DNA from: JAGTVG01 sp964389805
Lineage (GTDB): Bacteria; Bacteroidota; Bacteroidia; Cytophagales; Cyclobacteriaceae
Length of the DNA stretch: 7,239 bases
Assembly: GCA_964389805.1 (NCBI GenBank)
Contig: CAYMFU010000249.1
Location: 1-7,239 of the forward strand
Direction of reading: 5' to 3'
Shown: positions 1 to 6,327 of the stretch, piece by piece
Position numbering within the stretch: the first letter of the stretch is position 1
How the letters are laid out: each line of letters begins with the position of its first letter
Translations under genes and position numbers: made by a program
The notes under the pieces: model-generated
Told to the model about the DNA's origin: nothing
The model's database searches: none
What the model saw: only the letters and a program-made list of their open reading frames with translations

Positions 1-1281
1 TGTTACTGTTTCCAGGAAGTTCGGATATAAAAGAACACCCTGATCCGTGAATTGCTTCCACATCAAGCTTTGAGTGAATCCAGCGAAATACAATGGCAAA
101 GCATAAAAAACAATACCTAAGGTGCCAATCCAAAAATGGAAATTCGCCAGTTTCTTAGAATATAAAGATGTCTTCCACATTTTAGGGACAAGCCAGTACA
201 TCATGCCGAAAGTAAGGAATCCGTTCCAGCCAAGACCTCCAATATGAACGTGGGCTATAATCCAGTCTGTAAAGTGGGCAATAGCATTGACATTCTTCAG
301 AGAAAGCATAGGCCCTTCGAAGGTGGACATACCATAGGCAGTCACAGCTACAACAAGGAACTTAAGAACAGGATCTTCACGCACCTTATCCCAGGCACCT
401 CTCAGTGTCAACAGGCCATTCAGCATTCCACCCCAACTTGGTGCGATCAACATAATAGAAAATACCACGCCCAGGGATTGAGCCCAATCCGGGAGTGCTG
501 AATATAACAAGTGATGAGGTCCTGCCCAGATGTAAATAAATATTAATGCCCAGAAGTGGATAATCGATAACTTATATGAATAAACAGGCCTGTTTGCTGC
601 CTTGGGAAGGAAATAATACATTAAGCCAAGGTAGGGGGTTGTCAGGAAGAAAGCCACGGCATTATGCCCATACCACCATTGAACCAATGCATCCTGAACG
701 CCGGCATACCAGGAGTAACTTTTCATTATGTCTGCTGGCATTTCGAAAGAGTTGACGATATGCAGAACCGCTACTGTAACAAATGTGGCTATATAAAACC
801 AGATTGCCACATACATGTGCCGTTCACGTCTTTTTATGATGGTTCCGATCAGGTTAATGCCAAATGCCACCCATATTAATGCAATTGCTATATCAATGGG
901 CCATTCCAGCTCTGCGTATTCCTTACCGGTTGTAAGCCCAAGTGGCAGGGAAATTGCTGCTGCCAGGATAATCAACTGCCATCCCCAGAAATTGATCCAG
1001 CTTAAAAGGTCACTGAATAGTCTTGCTTTCAGCAGGCGTTGTACAGAGTAATAAATGCCGGCAAACATGGCGTTCCCAATGAAAGCAAAAATAATCGCAT
1101 TGGTATGCAGTGGCCTGATCCTTCCAAATGTAGTAAAGGCCAGGTTCAGGTTAAGTTGTGGGTAAAACAACTGAATGGCGGCAGTAAGGCCAACCAGCAT
1201 ACCCACTAAACCAAAAATAACCGAAGCGATGATAAATGCTTTAACGATTTTATTGTCGTATTGAAACTTCTCCAGGCTCAT
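1..1281 (-). CDS. ccoN: cbb3-type cytochrome c oxidase catalytic subunit I (CcoN), C-terminus outside window
   Basis: This is the heme-copper subunit that reduces O2 to water and pumps protons in the inner membrane under low oxygen. The reading frame is open for 427 codons from the ATG at 1279-1281 to the window edge. All metal ligands can be read. His59 in RPLHTN is a low-spin heme b ligand. His206 in WYGHN is a CuB ligand. Tyr250 would be the Tyr cross-linked to His206. His256 and His257 in GPHH are the other CuB ligands. His344 and His346 in AHVH bind heme b3 and heme b. The spacing matches the Pseudomonas stutzeri structure with a one-residue offset. Glu323 in FEGP is also present. Many Bacteroidota fuse CcoN to CcoO; the truncation hides whether that is so here. 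No Shine-Dalgarno precedes the start. An Fnr-like site lies 69 bp upstream. ccoI and ccoS, its usual neighbours, are 2.4 kb away. Confidence 0.97.
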   Translation of the reverse strand, partial: MSLEKFQYDNKIVKAFIIASVIFGLVGMLVGLTAAIQLFYPQLNLNLAFTTFGRIRPLHTNAIIFAFIGNAMFAGIYYSVQRLLKARLFSDLLSWINFWGWQLIILAAAISLPLGLTTGKEYAELEWPIDIAIALIWVAFGINLIGTIIKRRERHMYVAIWFYIATFVTVAVLHIVNSFEMPADIMKSYSWYAGVQDALVQWWYGHNAVAFFLTTPYLGLMYYFLPKAANRPVYSYKLSIIHFWALIFIYIWAGPHHLLYSALPDWAQSLGVVFSIMLIAPSWGGMLNGLLTLRGAWDKVREDPVLKFLVVAVTAYGMSTFEGPMLSLKNVNAIAHFTDWIIAHVHIGGLGWNGFLTFGMMYWLVPKMWKTSLYSKKLANFHFWIGTLGIVFYALPLYFAGFTQSLMWKQFTDQGVLLYPNFLETVT

Positions 1282-1312
1282 AACGAAAAGTAGATTTTAA
1301 ATTAAAAACAGC

Positions 1313-1320
1313 GTAAAATA
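1313..1320 (-). promoter_or_regulatory. possible -7 element for ccoN
   Basis: The minus strand reads TATTTTAC, matching four of the six fixed positions of the Bacteroidetes -7 consensus TAnnTTTG. It would put the transcription start near 1308 and centre the Fnr-like dyad at about -41.5, the classical position for a class II activator. That spacing is the main argument for this call. A better sequence match, TACTTTTC at 1285-1292 (five of six), would give an almost leaderless message and place the dyad near -65, so the choice remains open. Confidence 0.35.
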
Positions 1321-1342
1321 GGGAGATTGAAAGTTTAATTAT

Positions 1343-1356
1343 ATGACAAATGTCAC
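1343..1356 (-). promoter_or_regulatory. Fnr/Crp-family binding site upstream of ccoN
   Basis: The sequence ATGACAAATGTCAC contains a perfect dyad, TGACA-AA-TGTCA. It keeps the TGA and TCA triplets of the Fnr site TTGAT-N4-ATCAA at exactly the same spacing; the Bacteroidota-type half-site TGAC replaces TGAT. It is centred at 1349.5, 68.5 bp from the ccoN start codon. Fnr/FixK-type regulators commonly activate cbb3 oxidase genes under low oxygen, so activation of ccoN is the natural reading. No similar site was found in front of ccoI, doxX or the hydrolase. The regulator gene is not in this window. Confidence 0.68.
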
Positions 1357-1422
1357 CTTTCTTAATTCCGGCTCAGAATTTCCGAAAAAAAAATATAAAA
1401 TACACGAAATGGGAATTATTTT

Positions 1423-2256
1423 TTATTGGAGAAAATTCAAAACCTCCTTCTTAAGCAACTCGGGTTTCGTCCAGGGGATCAGATGCCCTGTGTCCTCATA
1501 AATGGCCATTTTAACTTCTGCATTTATCAACACATTCTCCCCAAAATACGCATTTTCAATAGGAACGAGGCCGTCTTTTTTTCCATGAAGCAGGGTAACC
1601 TTAGTGGTTATTTTGGGCCAATCCGCAAGCATTAATCTTAACTCTTCCACATGGGTATTCTTCTCAGCATTAGCTACTTTCATTGATTTGGGAACAACTA
1701 TATTTAGAAAAGGAATGTCTATGATCCTTGCTATAGAGAAAAACTTCTCATGTTCAGGATCAATCGCAGCACCCGCAAGAATCACACCTCCAATCATGTC
1801 AGGATAATCCATGGCGAGTTTTGCCGCTATAGTGCCTCCAAAGGAATGACCCACAAGGATAGGTTTCCGGCTGCTCCTGTTTTTTTCAAGAAGGGGAGCG
1901 ATCAGTTCGGCTTGTTTACGCAATGATGTTTCAGGGATCCCAAAATTAGAATGTCCATATCCGGCCCTGTCCATAGCCATCATACGCGTTTTTTTACGCA
2001 AGTCCGGATCTTTTAGAAAATTATTGAAGGCATCCAGCGAGCCAGGTGCCCCGTGGATAAAAATCACCAGGGGCTTGGTCTCATTTCCAATATCCACATA
2101 CCGCATTTCTACCCCATTCAATATATATGTACTTACTACCATTCGGGTGGAGTCGGTTTTCAGATTGGCAAGGAGTTCTTCATTACTGGTTTTTAAATCA
2201 ATCAAGTTGAAAAGAAAGTAGCCAAGAGCCATCAATAGAAGAAGTATCAGTCGCAT
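1423..2256 (-). CDS. alpha/beta hydrolase, membrane-anchored or secreted
   Basis: This 277-residue protein has the complete alpha/beta-hydrolase fold signature. The oxyanion-hole loop is HGAPG (68-72). The nucleophile elbow is GHSFG, with Ser138 as nucleophile. The acid is Asp228 in HGKKDGLVP, and the catalytic His258 is in DTGHLIPW. A cap region lies roughly at 164-215. Residues 1-20 form a hydrophobic segment without a lipobox cysteine, so the protein is probably held in the inner membrane or exported with its catalytic domain outside the cytoplasm. The substrate cannot be told from sequence; the family includes esterases, lipases, haloperoxidase-like enzymes and C-C hydrolases. It has its own Bacteroidetes-type promoter 29 bp upstream and is divergent from doxX. 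It has no known role in cbb3 oxidase assembly. No convincing terminator separates it from ccoN, so readthrough into ccoN is possible. Confidence 0.9.
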   Translation of the reverse strand: MRLILLLLMALGYFLFNLIDLKTSNEELLANLKTDSTRMVVSTYILNGVEMRYVDIGNETKPLVIFIHGAPGSLDAFNNFLKDPDLRKKTRMMAMDRAGYGHSNFGIPETSLRKQAELIAPLLEKNRSSRKPILVGHSFGGTIAAKLAMDYPDMIGGVILAGAAIDPEHEKFFSIARIIDIPFLNIVVPKSMKVANAEKNTHVEELRLMLADWPKITTKVTLLHGKKDGLVPIENAYFGENVLINAEVKMAIYEDTGHLIPWTKPELLKKEVLNFLQ

Positions 2257-2285
2257 TTACCGGATAAATTTATAGCACAGATCTA

Positions 2286-2316
2286 CAAACATAATGAATT
2301 GATCTATCTTGTTCAA
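2286..2316 (-). promoter_or_regulatory. Bacteroidetes-type promoter of the hydrolase gene
   Basis: On the minus strand a TTG (2314-2316) is followed after 20 nt by TATGTTTG (2286-2293). The latter matches all six fixed positions of the TAnnTTTG -7 consensus used by the Bacteroidetes primary sigma factor, and the spacer is within its usual range. Transcription would begin near 2280, giving a leader of roughly 24 nt before the ATG at 2256. It is the clearest promoter in the window and supports assigning the DNA to Bacteroidota. Confidence 0.65.
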
Positions 2317-2348
2317 TCCGAAAGCCCGGGCACTTTTTTCTATTGGAA

Positions 2349-2361
2349 ATTGTTATACAAT
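2349..2361. promoter_or_regulatory. short dyad upstream of doxX
   Basis: ATTGT-TAT-ACAAT is a perfect inverted repeat with 5-bp arms and a 3-bp centre, ending 14 bp before the doxX start codon. The position would suit an operator acting at the doxX promoter or leader. No good -33/-7 pair for doxX was found to anchor it, and such AT-rich dyads can arise by chance. The arms resemble those of the larger dyad upstream of the antitoxin gene (3641-3660). Confidence 0.25.
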
Positions 2362-2375
2362 AAAAGACCATCAAC

Positions 2376-2843
2376 ATGAGCTATACACATCAGATCAATT
2401 CGTTCAGAAAGTTTGTCGATATGCACCATCCGGGTTGGATGGACATTTTCAGGGTCATTCTTGGGGTAGCCATTTTTATTAAAGGCATATATTTTATTCA
2501 TAACCCCGATGCGCTGATACAAATCCTGCAAAATAGCAGAATTTCAGGATGGACCTTTATCGTTGAACATCATGTGGCCTTTACCTACCTGGTAGGGGGT
2601 ATATTAATAGCTATCGGTTTAATCACACGGATCGCCATTATTTTTCAGCTACCGGTATTTTTTGGAGCAATATACTGTTGCATAGCTGATAAAGGCTTCT
2701 TTAGTGTATTTTCAGACCTGACTTTTTCGATCATAATGTTTGTACTTTTGATCTTTTACTTGATCTGGGGACCTGGCCGGTTTTCTGTTGATACCTATAT
2801 GAAAAGGGACCACGAGATGGATGATATGCCCCAACAGTTTTAG
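2376..2843 (+). CDS. DoxX family membrane protein
   Basis: This is a 155-residue integral membrane protein with four predicted helices at about 22-41, 66-84, 86-104 and 114-132. The C-terminal GPGRFSVD motif (132-139) after the last helix is typical of the DoxX family (usually GPGRxSxD), and the length is normal. The family takes its name from a subunit of an archaeal thiosulfate:quinone oxidoreductase, but most bacterial members have no proven function; some are linked to redox or oxidative-stress systems. A role beside a terminal oxidase is attractive but unproven. It is the only plus-strand gene between ccoS and ccoN. It is divergent from the hydrolase, and only 5 bp lie between its stop and the stop of the convergent 69-aa gene, leaving no room for an intergenic terminator. 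Confidence 0.88.
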   Translation: MSYTHQINSFRKFVDMHHPGWMDIFRVILGVAIFIKGIYFIHNPDALIQILQNSRISGWTFIVEHHVAFTYLVGGILIAIGLITRIAIIFQLPVFFGAIYCCIADKGFFSVFSDLTFSIIMFVLLIFYLIWGPGRFSVDTYMKRDHEMDDMPQQF

Positions 2844-2848
2844 GCTGG

Positions 2849-3058
2849 CTACTCCTCTTCTAATTCATATAAGTCGAAATCCTTCCCCTTGCCATATTCG
2901 GTTAAGACCTTCAAGTTATATACTTCCAGGCTATTGAGGTCACGTATTATGTAATCATCCACATTTTCTATTCGCAGCAGTTCAAATTCTGTGTTTTCCC
3001 CATAATTGATGAGAGTATAACGGTGTCCGACTCGTAAAACATCGATTGAGATTGGCAT
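2849..3058 (-). CDS. conserved small protein of unknown function (69 aa)
   Basis: I recognise this only as resembling small uncharacterised flavobacterial proteins and assign no function. It is acidic, ends in a Glu-rich tail (ELEEE), and has no membrane segment or cysteine. Alternating hydrophobic and polar stretches (RYTLINY at 13-19, FELLRI at 25-30, DYIIRDL at 35-41) suggest a small all-beta fold. The start lies 6 bp after the toxin stop, and an unusually strong AAAGGAG sits 9 nt before the ATG inside the toxin's last codons, so the two are probably co-transcribed and translationally coupled. By hand count the gene region is about 39% GC (2881-3060), close to the oxidase genes and unlike the toxin. 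It may therefore be a resident gene that the toxin-antitoxin pair joined, not an original third partner. Confidence 0.8.
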   Translation of the reverse strand: MPISIDVLRVGHRYTLINYGENTEFELLRIENVDDYIIRDLNSLEVYNLKVLTEYGKGKDFDLYELEEE

Positions 3059-3064
3059 AATAAA

Positions 3065-3391
3065 TTACTCCTTTACTTCAAATAATCCTAAACCTGGTCC
3101 TTCTTCAATGATTCTATTCGCTTTTTTCATCAGGGTAAAAAGATTATCAATATGTAAGCTTGTCGAATTTAATATTATTATAGTTAATTTATAATTTGAC
3201 AGATTTTGCTGATATTTTATATTTTTATCCCCGGTAATGAATACTTCAAAATCATGTGATATTAATAATTCCAGAAGTTTGCCATTTTTCGTACCGCTCC
3301 AATTCATTTCATGAACTGTTAAAACATCATGTTTACTCGCAATACTGGATTTTAATTTAATAGGTAAGTTTTCGTCAAGCAGGACTTTCAT
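3065..3391 (-). CDS. DUF5615 PIN-like toxin of a type II toxin-antitoxin pair
   Basis: This 108-residue protein starts with the family hallmark LLDENLP (4-10), where Asp6 and Glu7 lie at the acidic pocket of the PIN-like fold. It continues with the typical W-x-G-x-x-N-G segment (Trp31 to Gly37) and then FEVFITGDKN (48-57), where Asp55 is a second expected metal-binding acid. Asp47 precedes this strand. DUF5615 proteins are predicted Mg-dependent RNases of the VapC/Mut7-C superfamily and are usually paired with DUF433 antitoxins, as here. Its start codon lies inside the antitoxin gene, overlapping by 17 bp in another frame, which points to translational coupling. The sequence looks intact. Composition is strikingly AT-rich, about 27% GC by hand count over 3121-3420, against about 43% in ccoN, consistent with transfer. 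The RNA target is unknown. Confidence 0.88.
   Translation of the reverse strand: MKVLLDENLPIKLKSSIASKHDVLTVHEMNWSGTKNGKLLELLISHDFEVFITGDKNIKYQQNLSNYKLTIIILNSTSLHIDNLFTLMKKANRIIEEGPGLGLFEVKE
3068..3074 (-). promoter_or_regulatory. strong Shine-Dalgarno for the 69-aa gene, inside the toxin gene
   Basis: The minus strand reads AAAGGAG, then the toxin stop TAA, and the ATG of the 69-aa gene follows the GGAG by 9 nt. It overlaps the last Lys-Glu codons of the toxin. Bacteroidota rarely depend on Shine-Dalgarno pairing, and the other starts in this window lack one, so this site is unusual. It fixes the start choice at 3058 and suggests that ribosomes finishing the toxin reinitiate on the third gene. 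The overlap with coding sequence means the match could also be accidental. Confidence 0.55.
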
Positions 3392-3602
3392 TTAAGAATT
3401 TCTTGTCAGTGACTAATTTTTCGGCAATCTTAAGTACATTAAGTGCTTGTTCTTTACTAACAGTAGGGAAATTTTCTAAAAAATTTTCAAGGGATTCCTT
3501 TTCTAACCAATCGAACAAACTCTGTACGGGAACCCGGGTTCCTTTAAACACAGGAGTTCCTCCTAAAATATCCTTATGGCTTGTTATTACCTCTTGTTTC
3601 AT
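3375..3602 (-). CDS. DUF433 antitoxin, partner of the DUF5615 toxin
   Basis: This 75-residue protein carries the DUF433 signature in its first half: DILGGTPVFKGTRVPVQSLF (11-30), then a helical stretch with FPTVSKEQALNVL (45-57), matching the usual pattern of a Pro followed by an eight-residue turn and a helix. DUF433 proteins have a winged or helix-turn-helix-like DNA-binding core. They are expected to neutralise the DUF5615 toxin by direct binding and to repress their own promoter. It is the first gene of the unit and overlaps the toxin by 17 bp. A 20-bp dyad 38 bp upstream is a good candidate for its own operator. Composition (about 37% GC over 3421-3600) is higher than the toxin's. No Shine-Dalgarno is seen. 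Co-transcription from ccoS cannot be excluded, because no terminator is evident in the 71-bp gap. Confidence 0.9.
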   Translation of the reverse strand: MKQEVITSHKDILGGTPVFKGTRVPVQSLFDWLEKESLENFLENFPTVSKEQALNVLKIAEKLVTDKKFLNESPA

Positions 3603-3640
3603 ATCTAAATATACGAATACTTTCTCATTTTGATTTTTTA

Positions 3641-3660
3641 TATTGTTTATAAATACAATA
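3641..3660. promoter_or_regulatory. candidate autoregulatory operator of the toxin-antitoxin unit
   Basis: TATTGTTTATAAATACAATA has perfect 6-bp arms (TATTGT and ACAATA) around an 8-bp partly symmetric centre, two helical turns in total. It lies between ccoS and the antitoxin gene, 38 bp before the antitoxin start. Type II antitoxins usually bind such dyads near their promoter. No T-run follows on either strand, so it is not a good intrinsic terminator for ccoS. A weak -7-like TATATTTA (3606-3613) lies downstream. The very AT-rich setting raises the odds of a chance dyad. Confidence 0.45.
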
Positions 3661-3673
3661 CTTAGATCTATTA

Positions 3674-3874
3674 TTATCGTGGCCCTTGTTTTTTATTACT
3701 GGCTTTTTGCTCTTCTTCTAAACCTGGTTTTATCTCCTCGTCATCAAATAAGATCCTTACGGAAGGCGATTTCGTATCATCAAACTGACCCGATTTAACA
3801 GCCCAAATAAAGGCTATAAGAAAAGCCGTTGCAACAATAACACTAAAGATGATAAGGAGAATGATTACAGACAT
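3674..3874 (-). CDS. ccoS: cbb3-type cytochrome oxidase assembly protein CcoS
   Basis: This 66-residue protein has one N-terminal membrane helix (about 3-25) followed by the family signature WAVKSGQFDD (24-33) and a conserved S-x-R-I-L-F-D-D segment (38-45). A short charged tail ends in KKQGPR. CcoS is required for insertion of heme b and copper cofactors into CcoN, so oxidase assembled without it is inactive. Its start overlaps the ccoI stop by one base (TAATG), indicating one operon with translational coupling. In Bacteroidota ccoS is normally followed directly by ccoN or a ccoNO fusion. Here it is followed by a toxin-antitoxin unit in the same direction, with ccoN 2.4 kb further on. Confidence 0.95.
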   Translation of the reverse strand: MSVIILLIIFSVIVATAFLIAFIWAVKSGQFDDTKSPSVRILFDDEEIKPGLEEEQKASNKKQGPR

Positions 3875-6327
3875 TAGATCAATTTTCTGAATTTAGCCAT
3901 TGTATTAACTGCAAAGGTAGCAAAAAATACAACGGATATGCTGCTGGCTGGCATGAGGATAGCGGCTATAATAGGCGTTAACTTACCGAATATTGCAAAG
4001 CCCATTCCAATTATATTATAAAGGAAAGAAATGACAAAGCTTAGATAAATGATCTTTTTGGAAGTTTGTGAAAATTCTAAAAACCTGTCGAGGTCTGACA
4101 TATTGTTCGCATCCAGTATGGCATCACTTGCCGGTGTAAATGAGGTAATGTCCTCTGTTACAGCAATTCCGGTGTTACTTTTCACAAGCGCACCGGCATC
4201 GTTTAAGCCATCACCGAGCATCAACACATTATCCCCGTTCTTCTGAAGTGTATTTATATAATTCAGTTTATCTTCCGGTCTCTGGTTGAAGAACATGGAA
4301 GTTTTCTCCGGGAACATATTCTTTAAGGCTTCCCGTTCCCCTTCATTATCCCCTGACAAAACACTGAACTTATACTTAGCAGCAAGTTTACGGATCAATT
4401 CACTTATATTTTTCCTGTATAAATTGTTGATCTTAAAAGCACCTTTGACTTCTCCATCTATGGATACATAAACATTTGCCCCCTCCGAAGCTTCGCTGGC
4501 AGAAAGGGTATCAGCAGGATCTTCGCCGTTCACTAGCAGGAGAGATCCCATCTTAACATGATGCCCATTTATATCCCCCTGTATCCCCTTGCCTTTGAGT
4601 TCTTTATAGTTCTTTATATCCAACAGTGAAAGATCTGTTAGGCCCTGCCGTTCTTTTATAAGTTTCCGGCTAAGCGGATGGGTAGAATTTGCCGCAAGGC
4701 CTGTCACCCATGCACTTTCTTTTTCATTCAACCGGGTCCCCTCGTAGAATATCTTACCTGTATAATTTTCGGTCAGGGTGCCTGTTTTATCGAATACGAT
4801 GTGTGAAATATGAGTTAGTTTCTCAATGACCAGGGTATTTTTAAGATAGAAGTGGTTCCTTCCAAATACATTCATGGTGTTACCCAGGGTAAATGGCGTT
4901 GACAAGGCAAGGGCGCAGGGGCAAGCCACAATTAAAACGGCTGTAAATACAAACCAGGCCTTGTCCATATCAATCGCCAGCCAGACCGATAATCCTGCAA
5001 AGGCTATGAACAATACGGTTATGGTAAAGTATTTACTGATTCGGTTAACCAGACTCTCGAACTCGCTGTTTTCCTCTTTTCTGAAGGCTTCATTATTCCA
5101 TAATTGAGTCAGATAGCTTTGTGATACCGGCTTCTGCACTTTTAAAAGAATAGAGGTGCCTGCCTGACGGCCACCGGCGTACACCAGATCATCCTTTTCT
5201 TTTTGAACCGCTTCGGATTCCCCGGTAACAAAACTATAATCGATATTCGCATTTTCACTGATGAGGATACTGTCTGCAGGGATGATCTCCCCGTTTCTTA
5301 CTCTTATGATATCTGATTTCTGAATGTTTTTAACAGGCACTGCTACTTCTTTCCCTTTTTCAATGCGATTTACAGCAAGGGGGAAATACGAGCGATAGTC
5401 CCTCTCAAATGACAATCCTTCATAGGTCTTGTTTTGAACCCAGCGACCGATCAGAAGAAAGAACAAAAGACCAGATAATGAATCGAAATACCCGGGGCCT
5501 AAGTTCAAAATAACATGGAATAAACTTACCAGAAACAAGGTGATGATCCCGAGGGAGATCGGTAAATCAATGTTGATGTATTTCTGTTTTAGTCCTGCGA
5601 ATGCCGATTTGAAGTAATCCGTACTGCAATAAAATACGACAGGTATCGACAATAGAACATTTAGCCAGAGAATGAATTTCTGGATCATTACATCATCAAT
5701 TCCTTCAAACCCAAAATATTCAGGGAAACTTAGCAACATAATATTGCCGAAACTGAACCCGGCTACCCCGATTTTGATGATCAAACTGCGGTTAATTGTC
5801 TTCCGGGTCTTTCTTTCTTCCTGTTCCAGGCTGATATAGGGTTCATAACCAATGGTGGTCAAAGTCATGACCACTTCCTTAAGGCTAATTTTATTGGGGT
5901 TAAAGTCTATATAAACTTCTTTCCTGGTAAAATTTACGCGGGAGTAGCGGATCCCATCTTTCAATTTATATAAGTTTTCCAGGAGCCAGATACACGACGA
6001 ACAATGGATTACCGGAATATAAAAATTAACTTTGGCGGTATTGTCATCCTTAAAATCCAGTACTTGTTCCTGGATCTCAGAATTGTCCAGATAATTATAT
6101 TTATCGCCATATTCCCTGCTTTTCAGGGTGATCCCAGGATGGTTTTCGAGGTCATAGTAATTGCAGAGATCGTTCTCTTTTAATATCTCATATACTGTTT
6201 TGCAACCATTACAACAAAAGTCCTTTTCCTCAAATAATACATGGTCTTCCTTGCAAAGATCCCCGCAATGGAAACATATGATCTCATTAGCCGTTTTTTT
6301 CTTCTCTTCCGATGTAATTTTCCCCAT
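3874..6327 (-). CDS. ccoI: copper-transporting P1B-type ATPase CcoI (FixI)
   Basis: This 817-residue pump moves copper out of the cytoplasm for delivery to the CuB site of cbb3 oxidase; it is not mainly a detoxifying exporter. The domains follow in order. The N-terminal Cys-rich metal-binding domain of the ATPase-cat_bd type (about 17-60) has Cys18, Cys21, Cys25, Cys38, Cys39 and Cys42. A heavy-metal-associated domain has HCSSCIW (108-114). The membrane helices start at about 183. The actuator loop has TGE (368-370). The ion-binding motif is CPC (469-471). The phosphorylation site is DKTGT with Asp513. HP at 550-551 is the P1B nucleotide-binding signature. The hinge is GDGLND (705-710). The pattern with both N-terminal metal sites is typical of CcoI/FixI rather than CopA. 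It is the first gene of an operon with ccoS, one base overlapping. It is divergent from an ABC exporter gene, with no Fnr-like site found upstream. Confidence 0.95.
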   Translation of the reverse strand: MGKITSEEKKKTANEIICFHCGDLCKEDHVLFEEKDFCCNGCKTVYEILKENDLCNYYDLENHPGITLKSREYGDKYNYLDNSEIQEQVLDFKDDNTAKVNFYIPVIHCSSCIWLLENLYKLKDGIRYSRVNFTRKEVYIDFNPNKISLKEVVMTLTTIGYEPYISLEQEERKTRKTINRSLIIKIGVAGFSFGNIMLLSFPEYFGFEGIDDVMIQKFILWLNVLLSIPVVFYCSTDYFKSAFAGLKQKYINIDLPISLGIITLFLVSLFHVILNLGPGYFDSLSGLLFFLLIGRWVQNKTYEGLSFERDYRSYFPLAVNRIEKGKEVAVPVKNIQKSDIIRVRNGEIIPADSILISENANIDYSFVTGESEAVQKEKDDLVYAGGRQAGTSILLKVQKPVSQSYLTQLWNNEAFRKEENSEFESLVNRISKYFTITVLFIAFAGLSVWLAIDMDKAWFVFTAVLIVACPCALALSTPFTLGNTMNVFGRNHFYLKNTLVIEKLTHISHIVFDKTGTLTENYTGKIFYEGTRLNEKESAWVTGLAANSTHPLSRKLIKERQGLTDLSLLDIKNYKELKGKGIQGDINGHHVKMGSLLLVNGEDPADTLSASEASEGANVYVSIDGEVKGAFKINNLYRKNISELIRKLAAKYKFSVLSGDNEGEREALKNMFPEKTSMFFNQRPEDKLNYINTLQKNGDNVLMLGDGLNDAGALVKSNTGIAVTEDITSFTPASDAILDANNMSDLDRFLEFSQTSKKIIYLSFVISFLYNIIGMGFAIFGKLTPIIAAILMPASSISVVFFATFAVNTMAKFRKLI

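Noticed and set aside
244..1051. Plus-strand open frames of 71 to 85 codons within the left end
   Set aside because: They lie antisense to ccoN, whose minus-strand frame is continuous with every heme and copper ligand present. Their translations show no recognisable family.
1361..1393. Possible intrinsic terminator of the hydrolase, with a run of nine Ts on the minus strand
   Set aside because: No stable stem precedes the T-run. The only nearby inverted repeat (AATTC and GAATT) is five AT-rich pairs and lies after the T-run in the direction of transcription.
2324..2340. GC-rich palindrome GCCCGGGC followed by a T-run, resembling a terminator
   Set aside because: The palindrome has no loop, so at most a two-base-pair stem could fold. 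It also lies in a divergent promoter region where neither transcript should end.
2340..2531. Minus-strand 63-codon open frame over the start of doxX
   Set aside because: It is antisense to the conserved N-terminus of the DoxX protein and has no recognisable motif.
2849..3673. Mobile element carrying the toxin-antitoxin unit
   Set aside because: No transposase, integrase, terminal inverted repeats or target-site duplication could be found at the borders. Transfer is supported only by composition and gene order.
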